Positions 9,015 to 17,358 of a stretch of 52,492 nt of DNA are shown here, piece by piece. The stretch lies in NCBI GenBank assembly GCA_009777845.1, contig WRLD01000021.1:1-52492 (forward strand). Reading direction: 5' to 3'. Every line of letters begins with the position of its first letter. Position 1 is the first letter of the stretch. Position numbers and translations under genes: made by a program. Under the pieces are notes generated by a model that did not search any database, was not told where the DNA came from, and saw nothing but the letters and a program-made list of their open reading frames with translations. This DNA comes from Defluviitaleaceae bacterium. Lineage in GTDB: Bacteria; Bacillota; Clostridia; Lachnospirales; WQUN01.

Positions 9015-9815
9015 ATGGAAAATGCACAAGCCAAGAAGAAAATCATTCTAGTTGACGATGTGGGGTTCTTTTTACTATCAATGAAGGAACGCCTAAAGGA
9101 CAACGACTACGAGATTTTTCCTGCGCAGTCTGCCGCTATACTGTTTGACATTTTAGAAAACGTCACGCCCGACCTAATTTTGCTAGACGTGAATATGCCA
9201 GAGGTGGACGGCTTTGAAATTATGGAACAGCTAAAGGCTAACGCGCGCTTTGCCGACATTCCAGTCATATTCCTTACGAGCAAAACCGACAAGCCAAGCG
9301 CCATTAGGGCTATGGCTCTAGGCGCGGCAGACTATGTGACAAAGCCAGTAACTAACGAGGCTCTAATAGACAGCATAGAGGCACAGCTAAGCCCGCACAA
9401 AAAGGAAGCCGTAAAGCCCATAATCCTTGCCGTGGACGATAGCCCAAGCATACTGGAGGCCATTAAGCAAATACTAAAAACTGACTTTACTGTGTACACC
9501 ATGCCGTCGCCGCAGGGAATAAAAGAGGTGCTCAAAAAAGTAACGCCCGATTTGTTCCTATTAGATGTGCAAATGCCAGTGCTAAACGGCTACGAGCTAG
9601 TTTCGATTATACGAGAACTTAGCGAGCATGAGGACACGCCCATTATTTTCCTTACCTCGGAGGCCATAAACGACAATGTATACGCGGCGGTACAAATAGG
9701 CGCGTCGGATTTTATGGTAAAGCCTGTAGACGAGGCCGTATTACGCGAAAAGCTAAGCAAGCATTTGCAGGGCTTTATACTGCGGCGGCGTATACGGTCG
9801 TTGGATAGGAAGTAG
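9015..9815 (+). CDS. Tandem-receiver response regulator (REC-REC)
   Basis: The 266-aa protein is two CheY-like receiver domains with no DNA-binding or enzymatic output. Receiver one spans about 9-125 with acidic pair Asp14-Asp15 and phosphoacceptor Asp58 (LLDVNMPEVDG). Receiver two spans about 138-256 with VDDS and Asp184 (LLDVQMPVLNG). Both keep the switch Thr/Ser and the conserved Lys before Pro (TKPV, VKPV). A strong AAAGGAGG precedes the ATG. Following three hybrid kinases, it is a good candidate for their phosphate acceptor or a shuttle to another protein. The partner receiving the signal is not visible; an adaptor that acts by protein contact is an inference. Confidence 0.92.
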   Translation: MENAQAKKKIILVDDVGFFLLSMKERLKDNDYEIFPAQSAAILFDILENVTPDLILLDVNMPEVDGFEIMEQLKANARFADIPVIFLTSKTDKPSAIRAMALGAADYVTKPVTNEALIDSIEAQLSPHKKEAVKPIILAVDDSPSILEAIKQILKTDFTVYTMPSPQGIKEVLKKVTPDLFLLDVQMPVLNGYELVSIIRELSEHEDTPIIFLTSEAINDNVYAAVQIGASDFMVKPVDEAVLREKLSKHLQGFILRRRIRSLDRK

Positions 9816-9926
9816 CCCGACAGCTAAAAAATTTCTTTTAAGTCCAAACACACAAAGTGTCCCCTCCGCATAAAATGAAAAGCGCGAGGGAGGATTCCTT
9901 CCCAAGCTGTACGGGAGGTGGCACAA

Positions 9927-10628
9927 ATGTTTTTCGGGCTAGTACAGATGTTACAGGGCTTTTTTTTGTTTGGACATCTGGCGGGCGGCAATTCCTTTCC
10001 AAAGCCGATTTCCGCAGACGAAGAAAAAAAATACCTGCAAAAATACGCACAGGGCAACGAGGACGCGCGCAACATTCTCATAGAACACAACCTGCGCCTA
10101 GTAGCTTATGTGGCAAAAAAGTACAGCAACCACGCAAAGGAAGCCGAGGACATTATCTCGGTAGGCACAATCGGACTAATCAAGGCAATCAGCACGTACA
10201 GCCCCGACAAGGGGACGCGGCTTGCCACGTATGCGATACGGTGTATAGACAACGAAATTCTTATGTACCTAAGAAACCTAAAAAAGAACGCAGGTAACAT
10301 TTATCTGCAAGATATAGTGGGCGTAGACCACGAGGGAAACGAGGTACGGATAGAGGATAAGCTCGCGGACGATAAGGACGAAATATCCGAACAGGTGAGC
10401 GGAAAAATGCAGCTAAAGAAGCTGTACGAAATATTGTGCAGGGTGTTGCATGGGCGCGAGAAAATCGTAATCGTTATGCGGTACGGGCTTGGCCCGACCA
10501 TGAAAGAAATGACACAGCGCGAAATAGCGGCGGAGCTAGATATAAGCCGCAGCTATGTATCACGCATCGAAAAAAAGGCGTTAGGCAAGCTACGCAAGGA
10601 AATGTCAGATGCAAGCTGGGGGGCATAG
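9927..10628 (+). CDS. sigK: Sporulation sigma factor SigK
   Basis: This directs RNA polymerase to late mother-cell genes for spore cortex and coat formation. The protein has the short hydrophobic leader typical of pro-sigma-K (MFFGLVQMLQGFFLFGHLAGG), followed by the SigE/SigK signature: NLRLVAYVAKKY and EDIISVGTIGLIKAI (region 2), then region 4 with TQREIAAELDISRSYVSRIEKKAL. GTG at 9918 is inside the ribosome binding site GGGAGGTG, so ATG 9927 (233 aa) is the better start. The gene is intact in one piece; no skin-type element interrupts it. The leader is presumably removed by a SpoIVFB-type protease. It is the strongest evidence that the organism makes endospores. Confidence 0.93.
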   Translation: MFFGLVQMLQGFFLFGHLAGGNSFPKPISADEEKKYLQKYAQGNEDARNILIEHNLRLVAYVAKKYSNHAKEAEDIISVGTIGLIKAISTYSPDKGTRLATYAIRCIDNEILMYLRNLKKNAGNIYLQDIVGVDHEGNEVRIEDKLADDKDEISEQVSGKMQLKKLYEILCRVLHGREKIVIVMRYGLGPTMKEMTQREIAAELDISRSYVSRIEKKALGKLRKEMSDASWGA

Positions 10629-10744
10629 GGACACAGTCCCTTTTCACCGCTGTGCCTTGGTGGGAATGTCGTCACGAGCCTTTACTGTAGGGGTTTGCTT
10701 ATGGTGGGAATGTCGTCACGAGCCTTGGGGGCGTTTCCGTGCAT

Positions 10745-10794
10745 AAAAAAGCACAAGAATTGTGGCGAAAATGCCGCGAGCCTGTGCTTTTTTT
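10745..10794 (+). terminator. Rho-independent terminator after sigK
   Basis: AAAAAAGCACA pairs with TGTGCTTTTTTT around an inner GGC-GAAAAT-GCC hairpin, giving a U-tract ending. The loop-side text (GGCGAAAATGCCGCGAGCCTGTGC) closely matches the terminator at 12286-12334, so the two share an origin. The A-rich 5' side would let it work on both strands. Confidence 0.75.
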
Positions 10795-10876
10795 ATTATA
10801 ACGCGTATTTTAGCGGATTTACACAGATTTAAGCGGATTTACCCACGAACGAATCCGCACAATCCGTGAAAATCCA

Positions 10877-10927
10877 TTAAATCCGTGTTGAATAAATCAT
10901 TCATTAAACCACAGATTAAGGCAATTT
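10877..10927 (+). repeat. 51-bp direct repeat, left copy
   Basis: The 51 bases from TTAAATCCGTGTTGAATAAA to AAGGCAATTT are identical to 11145-11195. The two copies flank palindromic family 1 copy 3. Confidence 0.93.
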
Positions 10928-10938
10928 GCAGGTTTTCT

Positions 10939-11101
10939 GTAGGGGGCGGACTTGTCCGCCCCGAGGTATGCACGCTCGTCAATTAGGGACGGATAACGTC
11001 CATTAAGCAGGCAGTAAGGTGTCAGTGGTTTTCTTAGACAACACCGCACGCCGACCAACGCAGAGCGAGGCAACCTCGGGACGGATAAATCCGTCCCCTA
11101 C
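10939..11101. repeat. Interspersed palindromic repeat, family 1, copy 3 (with insertion)
   Basis: The left arm has the GTAGGGGGCGGACTTGTCCG form and the right arm the GGGACGGATAAATCCGTCCC form. Compared with copy 2 about 55 extra bases sit in the core after GTCCATTAA (about 11002-11056), and the core text resumes with AACGCAGAGCGAGG. The different stems suggest copies evolve by compensatory change or by arm exchange. Confidence 0.85.
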
Positions 11102-11144
11102 ACGACAAACGCACGAACGGCAAAAGCGTGCAATTTCTTTAGTT

Positions 11145-11195
11145 TTAAATCCGTGTTGAATAAATCATTCATTAAACCACAGATTAAGGCAATTT
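11145..11195 (+). repeat. 51-bp direct repeat, right copy
   Basis: Identical to 10877-10927, 268 bp downstream. It lies just upstream of the radical SAM gene and may carry part of its leader. Confidence 0.93.
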
Positions 11196-11268
11196 CGCTA
11201 TTTACTGAATAGCGGAATTGCTGTATTATTTTTGTGGGAACACGCCCCAATTATCAAGGAGAAACCCT

Positions 11269-12273
11269 ATGAAATTTTATACAAATAACAGCTTTGCACA
11301 AATGCAGGCTTGCTTTGGCGGGCAGATAACACCCGACTATCCGTACAAGTTATACCTTGATTTAACACAGGATTGCAACATTTCTTGTAAAATGTGCCGT
11401 GACGGGCTTGAAATTAGCGGCAAAACAATGCCTTTGGATTTGTTTTGCCGTCTAGTTGACGAAACAGCCCCTTATGTGAGTAGTTATTCGCTTTTTAACT
11501 GGGGCGAGCCGCTTCTGTTAAAAGATTTTCGCGAACGCATCAGTTATATCTGCTCCAAAAAGAGAGCCGACTGCAAAATCGACATTTCAACAAACGGGGT
11601 GTTGCTCACGGACGACATGATTGATTTTTTACGCAGGCGAGATATTTTTGTGATTGTTTCCTTTGACGGCGCGGATAAAGAAACATTCGAGGATATTCGC
11701 CGCGGTGCAAATTTTGAGTTTATCTGTGACAGATTAAAAGCCCTCGCAAAGGCATATGAAGATGAACCCATTTTTAGCTCCCCCGAAATCTATACGTCCA
11801 TTCAAAGGGATAACCAACATCAACTCCTCGCGATTGCCCATCTTGTTTATTCACTGGGGATAAGGCGAATGGGCTATGGGCTTGTAACCGCTCCCGCCGA
11901 ATGCGCGGTTGAGATTACTGACAAATTGCGGTCAGAAATAGAAAAAACAGCAGAATTTATCGACAATCACGGTATGCTTAACAGCTTATACCCAACAAAG
12001 GTTGGCGATTATTTATGGTGGGGGAATAAATATGTAAGCAAGGATGATTTTATTGTTGATACAAGCTGTAACGCCCCTTTTATCAACGCTTCCATAGCGT
12101 ACAACGGTGATGTGTTTTTATGCTGTAACGGCGGTGAAATTGCTGGAAATGTCAGCGACAAAACATTCCGCGAGGTATGGCAAAGCGCGAGATATAACGA
12201 ATTGCGTTTAGCGGTAAATTCGGAAAAAAATATGCCAGAAAGATGTAAAAACTGCGCTTGGTTCAACAAGTGA
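11269..12273 (+). CDS. Radical SAM/SPASM domain protein
   Basis: The 334-aa protein begins its radical SAM domain with CNISCKMC (Cys36, Cys40, Cys43), the CxxxCxxC site for a 4Fe-4S cluster that cleaves S-adenosylmethionine. The C-terminal part has a SPASM-type cysteine set, from CNAPF through FLCCNGGE to CKNCAWF, for auxiliary Fe-S clusters. ATG 11269 follows AAGGAGAAACCCT; the longer ORF upstream lacks a ribosome binding site. SPASM proteins mature peptides, modify enzymes or transfer groups to carbohydrates. No precursor peptide is visible next door, so the substrate is unknown. The gene stands alone between a repeat region and a shared terminator, facing the ugd operon. Confidence 0.88.
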   Translation: MKFYTNNSFAQMQACFGGQITPDYPYKLYLDLTQDCNISCKMCRDGLEISGKTMPLDLFCRLVDETAPYVSSYSLFNWGEPLLLKDFRERISYICSKKRADCKIDISTNGVLLTDDMIDFLRRRDIFVIVSFDGADKETFEDIRRGANFEFICDRLKALAKAYEDEPIFSSPEIYTSIQRDNQHQLLAIAHLVYSLGIRRMGYGLVTAPAECAVEITDKLRSEIEKTAEFIDNHGMLNSLYPTKVGDYLWWGNKYVSKDDFIVDTSCNAPFINASIAYNGDVFLCCNGGEIAGNVSDKTFREVWQSARYNELRLAVNSEKNMPERCKNCAWFNK

Positions 12274-12285
12274 GTTCTAGCAAAC

Positions 12286-12334
12286 AAAAGGCACAGGGTA
12301 TGCGGCAAAAAATGCCGTGAGCCTGTGCCTTTTT
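12286..12334. terminator. Bidirectional terminator between convergent genes
   Basis: AAAAGGCACAGG pairs with CCTGTGCCTTTTT, with an inner hairpin GGCAAAAAATGCC. A-rich on one side and T-rich on the other, it can serve both the radical SAM gene and the leftward ugd operon. It is related to the hairpin at 10745-10794. Confidence 0.8.
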
Positions 12335-12349
12335 ATATGCTCGAAAGCT

Positions 12350-12413
12350 GTCAAGGCTCGTGACGACATTCCCACCACAATACAGCGGCGAAAAGGGGCT
12401 ATGCCCCCTAGTC
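12350..12413 (-). repeat. Gene-end repeat (hairpin plus GGTGGGAATGTCGTCACGAG tail)
   Basis: Read on the minus strand: GGGGGCATAGCCCC, TTTTCGCCGCTGT, then GTGGTGGGAATGTCGTCACG and AGCCTTGACAGCTTTCG. It starts inside or at the ugd stop. Similar units follow other stops at 10620, 22402 and 23495. The first hairpin plus TTTTC could end ugd transcription. Confidence 0.75.
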
Positions 12414-13640
12414 CTTCCCAAACAAATCCCGAGTATAAACCTTACCCACAACATCATCAAGCAGGCCATCATACCGATTAGCCACAATAACATCACACAT
12501 ACCTTTAAACTCGCCTAAATCCTCTATAACCCTGCTACCGAAAAATTTCTCGGCGGGCGGCAGTGTTGGCTCGTACACCACCACCTCCGCGCCCTTGGCT
12601 TTTACGCGTTTCATTACGCCTTGTATCGAGGAGTGTCTGAAATTGTCAGAATTTGTTTTCATTGCGAGCCTGTAAATGCCTATGGTTACGCTCTCGCCAG
12701 ATATTCCGCCGCGCCCCTTGTCGGTGGCGTAAAAGCCCGCCTTTTCCAAAATACGCTCGGCGATAAAATCCTTGCGTGTGCTGTTAGATTTGACGATTGC
12801 CTCTATTAAATTTTCGGGTACGTTTTTGTAGTTTGCCAATAATTGCTTGGTGTCCTTGGGCAGGCAGTAGCCGCCGTAGCCAAAGCTCGGATTATTGTAA
12901 TGCGTTCCAATTCTTGGGTCTAAGCCAACGCCCTCTATTATGCTGGCTGTATCTAGGTTGTTTACCTCGGCGTAGGTATCAAGCTCGTTAAAATATGATA
13001 CCCGCAACGCCAAATACGTGTTTGCGAACAGCTTAACTGCTTCCGCTTCCGTGGTGGGCATAAAAAGAATGGAAATGTCCGTCTTTAGCGCGCCCTCCGC
13101 AAGAAGCTGTGCGAATTGCTCGGCATATTCGACGGCGTTTTTGTCGTTCTCGGCTCGCCCGACAATTATCCGCGAGGGGTAGAGGTTGTCCAATAGCGCG
13201 CTGCCCTCGCGTAAAAATTCTGGCGAAAATAAAATAACACCGCCATATTTTTCCACGCTACGCTCGGTAAACCCTACGGGTACGGTGGATTTTATTACAA
13301 TCACCGCACTCTGGTTTACCTCGCGTACCTGCCTTATGACGATTTCCACAGACGAGGTATTGAACGAATTTTTCACTGGGTCGTAGTCTGTAGGTGTCGA
13401 TACAACAACAAAATCGGCGTTTTTGTAGGCGGCTTCATAGTCGGTTGTAGCTGTTAGGCTTAGGCTTTTTTCCAGATATTCCTGTATGGCTGCCTCATCC
13501 AACGGCGATTTTTTGCTGTTAAGCATTTCTACGCGCTCGGCGTTAATGTCAACAGCATAAACCGTGTTGTTTTGTGAAAGAAGTATAGCGTTGGAAAGCC
13601 CTACATAGCCTATTCCTGCTACCGCGATTTTTTTTTGCAT
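12408..13640 (-). CDS. ugd: UDP-glucose/nucleotide-sugar 6-dehydrogenase
   Basis: It oxidises UDP-glucose to UDP-glucuronate with NAD in two steps, feeding acidic polysaccharide synthesis. The N-terminal Rossmann fold has [14 protein letters not shown] and [10 protein letters not shown] are NAD-domain motifs; the catalytic cysteine lies in [14 protein letters not shown] (Cys259). Length 410 aa fits the family. Substrate assignment to UDP-glucose rather than another NDP-sugar is by resemblance only. It starts with an ATG that shares one base with the stop of the PilZ gene (TGATG), so both are read from one message, along with the P-loop kinase before it. The pairing with PilZ suggests c-di-GMP influences polysaccharide production. 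Confidence 0.9.
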   Translation of the reverse strand: MQKKIAVAGIGYVGLSNAILLSQNNTVYAVDINAERVEMLNSKKSPLDEAAIQEYLEKSLSLTATTDYEAAYKNADFVVVSTPTDYDPVKNSFNTSSVEIVIRQVREVNQSAVIVIKSTVPVGFTERSVEKYGGVILFSPEFLREGSALLDNLYPSRIIVGRAENDKNAVEYAEQFAQLLAEGALKTDISILFMPTTEAEAVKLFANTYLALRVSYFNELDTYAEVNNLDTASIIEGVGLDPRIGTHYNNPSFGYGGYCLPKDTKQLLANYKNVPENLIEAIVKSNSTRKDFIAERILEKAGFYATDKGRGGISGESVTIGIYRLAMKTNSDNFRHSSIQGVMKRVKAKGAEVVVYEPTLPPAEKFFGSRVIEDLGEFKGMCDVIVANRYDGLLDDVVGKVYTRDLFGKD

Positions 13641-14008
13641 CAGGTCACCAGGCTAGATGGGTGCTTCAGCACCATCAGCTCTACAAACAGACCAAGGCAA
13701 GTGGCTTGCATTTTGGACAAATTGCTCAGGCTCGCGCCGTACAAGAACCTCTTGTTTGGCAGCTCGCTCATGTAAACAATGTTTACGTCACATGAAATGT
13801 CCATGTTGCGGACATCGTCGGCTACCACGCCGCGAAGAACAATTTTTTCTTCCTTGCTAAACTTGGACTGTGCCACAAACCTAATGCCTGTGAGAGAGAT
13901 GTCCTCTGTTTCGACGACCTCCCAGTCCATCCACCCATCTCTGCTGACCTTTACATCTACGTCTAGCATAGATGTACGCGCATTGATACGTCTTTCATTT
14001 CCGCTCAT
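13640..14008 (-). CDS. PilZ domain protein
   Basis: A 122-aa stand-alone PilZ domain. The c-di-GMP binding signature is seen as an Arg-rich start (ERRINAR) and DISLTGIRF, matching the family's RxxxR and (D/N)xSxxG. It overlaps the upstream kinase by four bases (ATGA) and the downstream ugd by one. A role as a c-di-GMP receptor controlling its neighbours is inferred from context. Confidence 0.82.
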   Translation of the reverse strand: MSGNERRINARTSMLDVDVKVSRDGWMDWEVVETEDISLTGIRFVAQSKFSKEEKIVLRGVVADDVRNMDISCDVNIVYMSELPNKRFLYGASLSNLSKMQATCLGLFVELMVLKHPSSLVT

Positions 14009-14745
14009 TGGCTGTCCCCACCTTTTTTTTGTTCGTCTAGTTTATTTTGTATGCTTTTTAGAAATCCGCATACCCACCTGTTTATAGCAGGATTTATTGT
14101 TGTTTCGTCGCCCTGTACCTTAAAGGTAGTGTCTATGTTTTTCATGTCGTAGAAGTATAACATATCAACAAGCCGCAGTACACTCATTAAAAAAGATGTC
14201 AAAACAATTTCGGAATTATGGTTGCCGTCTAGGGTAATTATATCAAAAACATCTGGGCGCGTGCGAAGCTCCTCCATAACGGCAGGGTGCTTCTCCTTGT
14301 GGGCTGTGTGGCGTTTGTAAACGATATTTAGGTTATCGTCCGCGCGCTTCCTCGCCAAAAGCCGCTCGATTATTTTTTCGATACCGCAGGTGATGTCCAC
14401 CACCAGTACCCGCCAGTGGTTTTCCTTGGCAAAGCGAATAAGGTCAATGGCTTGGGCGCGGTTTCGCGGAAAGCCGTCAATAAGCCCAGGCGCATTTTGT
14501 AACGCAAACTCCCTAAACATGGCGCAGGTAATGTCGTCATCGACCAAAATACCCTTTTCTGTCAATTCCTTAATCTCAGGGTCGTCTGCCGCTCTTTTTC
14601 TAAATATATCGCCCATACTCGCCGAACGCAAGTCAGAAATCCAATATTTAATAATATTTTGTACAAGCGTTCCCTTTCCGCCGCCCGATTCACCAAGCAG
14701 AACAATAAAGTCCCATTTTTCAAGCAATAACGGCTTTCGACTCAT
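14005..14745 (-). CDS. Adenylate-kinase-like P-loop protein
   Basis: The 246-aa product has the nucleotide kinase P-loop GESGGGKGT (Lys24), followed by ASMGDIFRKR and LIDGFPRNRAQA, which match the adenylate kinase NMP-binding region and its DGFPR motif. The family LID (GxxxHxxY plus RxDD) is only partly seen as RKRADDN. The C-terminal 80 residues are not adenylate kinase and are not recognised. Start: ATG 14745 follows GGAGGAAGAAT; the ORF could extend to 14871 but without a ribosome binding site and into the promoter region. It heads the operon with PilZ and ugd. Whether it phosphorylates AMP, another nucleotide, or acts as a regulator is open. Confidence 0.78.
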   Translation of the reverse strand: MSRKPLLLEKWDFIVLLGESGGGKGTLVQNIIKYWISDLRSASMGDIFRKRAADDPEIKELTEKGILVDDDITCAMFREFALQNAPGLIDGFPRNRAQAIDLIRFAKENHWRVLVVDITCGIEKIIERLLARKRADDNLNIVYKRHTAHKEKHPAVMEELRTRPDVFDIITLDGNHNSEIVLTSFLMSVLRLVDMLYFYDMKNIDTTFKVQGDETTINPAINRWVCGFLKSIQNKLDEQKKGGDSQ

Positions 14746-14905
14746 ATTCTTCCTCCATAATGTTAGTAATGTAAAAACATTGTACCGCTTTTTTACATAA
14801 CATTCAAGAGGATAAAGTATAAATTTATATAACTCTAACAAAAACGAATACTTTCCGTGCGTTTTGAACAAAATAAACCCGAAAAAATGCGAGGTGGTTA
14901 TTACA

Positions 14906-16075
14906 ATGAAAAAACTTTTTGTCCTATTTGCAGTATTTATTTTATGTGGAAATGCTTACGCGCAGGAACACGCTCCCGAGGTCGCGGCACATGGCGCGGT
15001 GCTTATGGACGCGGAAACAGGGCGCGTTTTGTGGGGAAAAAACGAACATACACCGCTTGCTATGGCAAGCACAACCAAAATAATGACGGCAATACTCGCG
15101 CTAGAGAGCGGCAGAGAAGATGAAATTGTAAAAATTTCGGCTAGAGCCGCCGCCGCACCCAAGGTGAAAATGTTTTTAAGCACGGGCGAGGAGGTACGGC
15201 TAAAGGATTTAATGCTCGCGCTCATGCTGGAATCGTCAAACGATGCGGCGGTAGCCATTGCGGAGCATTTGTCTGGCACGGTAGAGGCATTTTGTCGGCA
15301 AATGACGGAAAAAGCAAGGCAAATAGGCGCGTTAAACACTATTTTTGAAACGCCTAACGGCTTAGATTCGGGCGAACATCATTCCACCGCGTACGACCTA
15401 GCGGCGATTACGCGCTACGCCCTACAAGTCCCTGGCTTTATCGCGCTTACAAACACACCAAACGCTTCATTTAGCAGTAACAGGCGCGAGTACGCGTTCA
15501 CCAACAGAAACCGCTTGCTCCATGAATTTACAGGCGCGAACGGCGTAAAAACAGGCTTCACGAACAAGGCTGGGCATTGCTTTGTGGGCGCGGCGTTGCG
15601 TGACGATATGCAGTTGATTTCCGTGGTACTCGGCTCTGGCTGGGGCGAACGAGGAAAACAGCAAAAATGGGTAGACACAAAAAGCATTTTGAACCACGGC
15701 TTTGACAATTTTGAGTTTGTGACGGTAATTACGGCGGACACGCTGGCGGGTACTATGCCGATAACGCGCTCGCGCACGGCTTCCGTTGACTTTGCGTACA
15801 ATAAAACCCTGCGTATTCCCATGGACGAAAACGACAAGAAAAATTTGTACGCCGAGGTTTCCGTACCCGATTCTACCAAAGCCCCCGTCAAAAAAGGCGA
15901 TACGCTAGGCACTGTAAAAATTTTTATCGGCACAGATTTTTATAGCGAGGTTTTACTTTCGGCACTTTCAAGCGCGGAACGCCACGATTTCAAGACCTCG
16001 TTGGAAAAAATCCTTAATGAATATTTCGGGCAGATTACGGAAAAGCAAGTTGAGGTGGTTTTACCCGAGTTTTGA
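14906..16075 (+). CDS. D-alanyl-D-alanine carboxypeptidase (PBP5 family)
   Basis: A secreted serine peptidase (389 aa) that trims the terminal D-Ala from peptidoglycan stem peptides. A signal peptide (MKKLFVLFAVFILCGNAYAQ) precedes the S11 domain with all three motifs: STTK (Ser55, Lys58), SSN (110-112) and KTG (215-217). The C-terminal beta domain (PBP5_C) follows from about 290. The last residues show no clear amphipathic anchor. ATG 14906 lies after GAGGTGGTTATTACA. It is divergent from the kinase-PilZ-ugd operon and shares the 160-bp intergenic region. DacA, DacB and DacF of Bacillus belong to this family; I cannot say which it matches. Confidence 0.92.
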   Translation: MKKLFVLFAVFILCGNAYAQEHAPEVAAHGAVLMDAETGRVLWGKNEHTPLAMASTTKIMTAILALESGREDEIVKISARAAAAPKVKMFLSTGEEVRLKDLMLALMLESSNDAAVAIAEHLSGTVEAFCRQMTEKARQIGALNTIFETPNGLDSGEHHSTAYDLAAITRYALQVPGFIALTNTPNASFSSNRREYAFTNRNRLLHEFTGANGVKTGFTNKAGHCFVGAALRDDMQLISVVLGSGWGERGKQQKWVDTKSILNHGFDNFEFVTVITADTLAGTMPITRSRTASVDFAYNKTLRIPMDENDKKNLYAEVSVPDSTKAPVKKGDTLGTVKIFIGTDFYSEVLLSALSSAERHDFKTSLEKILNEYFGQITEKQVEVVLPEF

Positions 16076-16093
16076 GGGTATAATAGTGCCATT

Positions 16094-16129
16094 GTAGGGG
16101 AGGGATTTATCCCTCCCGAGGTATGCACG
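16094..16129 (+). repeat. Palindromic repeat family 1, left half only
   Basis: GTAGGGGAGGGATTTATCCC then TCCCGAGG and ATGCACGC; no matching right half follows before the next left half at 16196. Confidence 0.8.
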
Positions 16130-16195
16130 CAATACGTGTGAGGTACGCAAAAACCGTGTGATGTGTGCGAAAATCGTACGTGTTTTCTGTTTTTT

Positions 16196-16332
16196 GTATG
16201 GGAGGGATTTATCCCTCCCGAGGTACGCACGGAATACGTGTGAGTCACGCGGAAACCGTGCAATACACAGGGCTGGTAACGTCCATTAACGCAGAGCGAG
16301 GTAACCTCGGGACGGACAAGTCCGTCCCCTAC
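16196..16332. repeat. Palindromic repeat family 1, composite copy
   Basis: The left half carries the GGGAGGGATTTATCCCTCCC stem, while the right half has GGTAACGTCCATTAACGC and the GGGACGGACAAGTCCGTCCC stem. The two outer stems therefore differ, unlike copy 2, suggesting recombination between two elements. Confidence 0.83.
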
Positions 16333-16456
16333 GAAACCGTGCGAGGCACGCAAAAACCGTGCAAAATACGCAAAAACCGTGTGTGGGACGTGAAAACCGC
16401 GCAGGATACGCAAAAACCGTGCGATATGTGCAAAAACCGTACGTGTTTTGTGTTTT
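16333..16456 (+). repeat. Imperfect tandem repeat, about 20-bp unit, six copies
   Basis: Units of the form CGCAAAAACCGTGC plus 5-7 variable bases recur about six times. Partial units also appear at about 16138-16190 and 16500-16530. Spacers are far too short for a CRISPR array. Confidence 0.8.
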
Positions 16457-16458
16457 TT

Positions 16459-16595
16459 GTAGGGGAGGGATTTATCCCTCCCGAGGTACGCACGTAATAC
16501 GTGCGAGGTACGCAAAAACCCTGCAATATGCAGGGCAGGTAACGTCCATTAACGCAGAGCTAGGTAACCTCGGGACGGACAAGTCCGTCCCCTAC
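16459..16595. repeat. Palindromic repeat family 1, composite copy (duplicate)
   Basis: Nearly identical to 16196-16332, including the mismatched GGGAGGG and GGGACGG stems, about 263 bp further on. This is a tandem duplication of one composite unit. Confidence 0.83.
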
Positions 16596-16647
16596 GAAAC
16601 CGTGCGAGGCACGCAAAAAATCTGTAAATTCTAAGGAGGCTAGCCCC

Positions 16648-17358
16648 ATGCCAGACCACATACACACCATACCAGTGCTTGATGCCCTGCGAGAGCCGCA
16701 GGGCTGTGCCTTTTGTGTTATGCTAGACAAGCTCGAACGCGATGCGATTCAGTTCATTACAGGGCCTGCATACATGGAGGACGATATTCGCATGGAAACA
16801 AACAAAACAGGCTTTTGCAAAAAGCATTTGGAAGCTATATATAAGGAACAAAACCGTCTTGGGCTTGGGCTGATGCTACATACTCACGTACAGCGGCTAG
16901 TCAAGGATTTGACCGACATCACGGAAAAGCGTATTCCTGCCACGCTTTTTGCAAAGGACAGGGGCGGCGTTTTAAACAAGCTAAAAAGCCATTTGCAAAA
17001 TGTAGATAACGATTGCTACGTTTGTAAAAGGGTCGAAAGCACATTTCTGCGATATATCGACACGTTTTTTTACCTTTGGGGCAGGGCAGGGGACGAGGCG
17101 CGGCTGATTAGCTCGCAAAAAGGCTACTGCCTGCCGCATTTTATCGCGCTTCTTGCCGCAGTAGAAAATCTAAGCGGCACAAGGCGCGAAAAATTCCTTG
17201 ACGAAATTCTTCCCGCACAAATGGCGCGTTTCAAGGAAATGGAAAACGATTTAGAATGGTTTACACTAAAATTTGACCACCGCAACGCAGACGAGCCGTG
17301 GAAAAGCTCCAAGGACGCATTGCCGCGCGCGATTGGGCTTATGGGGGGCTATTTATGA
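16648..17358 (+). CDS. DUF6062 family protein, cysteine-rich
   Basis: A 236-aa soluble protein. Two similar halves each carry a CxxC and a Cys-x2-His group: CAFC with FCKKH, then CYVC with YCLPHF. This spacing suggests two metal or redox sites and an internal duplication. It matches what I know as DUF6062, found in Clostridia; its function is not established. A strong AAGGAGG precedes the ATG. Its stop overlaps the next gene by four bases, and that gene overlaps a CPBP protease, so the three are a tight operon. A zinc-binding adaptor role is possible but unsupported. Confidence 0.8.
   Translation: MPDHIHTIPVLDALREPQGCAFCVMLDKLERDAIQFITGPAYMEDDIRMETNKTGFCKKHLEAIYKEQNRLGLGLMLHTHVQRLVKDLTDITEKRIPATLFAKDRGGVLNKLKSHLQNVDNDCYVCKRVESTFLRYIDTFFYLWGRAGDEARLISSQKGYCLPHFIALLAAVENLSGTRREKFLDEILPAQMARFKEMENDLEWFTLKFDHRNADEPWKSSKDALPRAIGLMGGYL

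Larger units (their letters stand above)
10629..11268. other. 640-bp gene-free interval, repeat-rich
   Basis: In order: two copies of TGGTGGGAATGTCGTCACGA (about 10659 and 10699); a terminator hairpin (10745-10794); a cluster of GGATTTACACAGATTT-type units facing ATCCGTGAAAATCC units (about 10812-10887); a 51-bp direct repeat (10877-10927); palindromic family 1 copy 3; the second copy of the 51-bp repeat (11145-11195); and the radical SAM ribosome binding site. I see no gene here. Confidence 0.8.
16076..16647. other. 572-bp repeat array between genes
   Basis: It contains a left half of family 1 (16094-16129), a composite copy (16196-16332), an imperfect tandem array of about 20 bp (16333-16456) and a second composite copy (16459-16595). 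The two composites with their flanks form a tandem duplication with a period of about 263 bp. ORFs here are translated repeats. AAGGAGG at the right end serves the DUF6062 gene. Confidence 0.85.

Noticed and set aside
9869..9876. CATAAAAT as a possible sigma-E/sigma-K -10 for sigK
   Set aside because: No matching -35 element is visible at the expected distance.
9927..10628. sigK interrupted by a skin-like element
   Set aside because: Regions 2 to 4 are continuous in one frame with no break.
16333..16456. Possible CRISPR array
   Set aside because: Units are about 20 bp in total with 5-7 variable bases, so there is no room for spacers; units are imperfect and no cas genes are seen.
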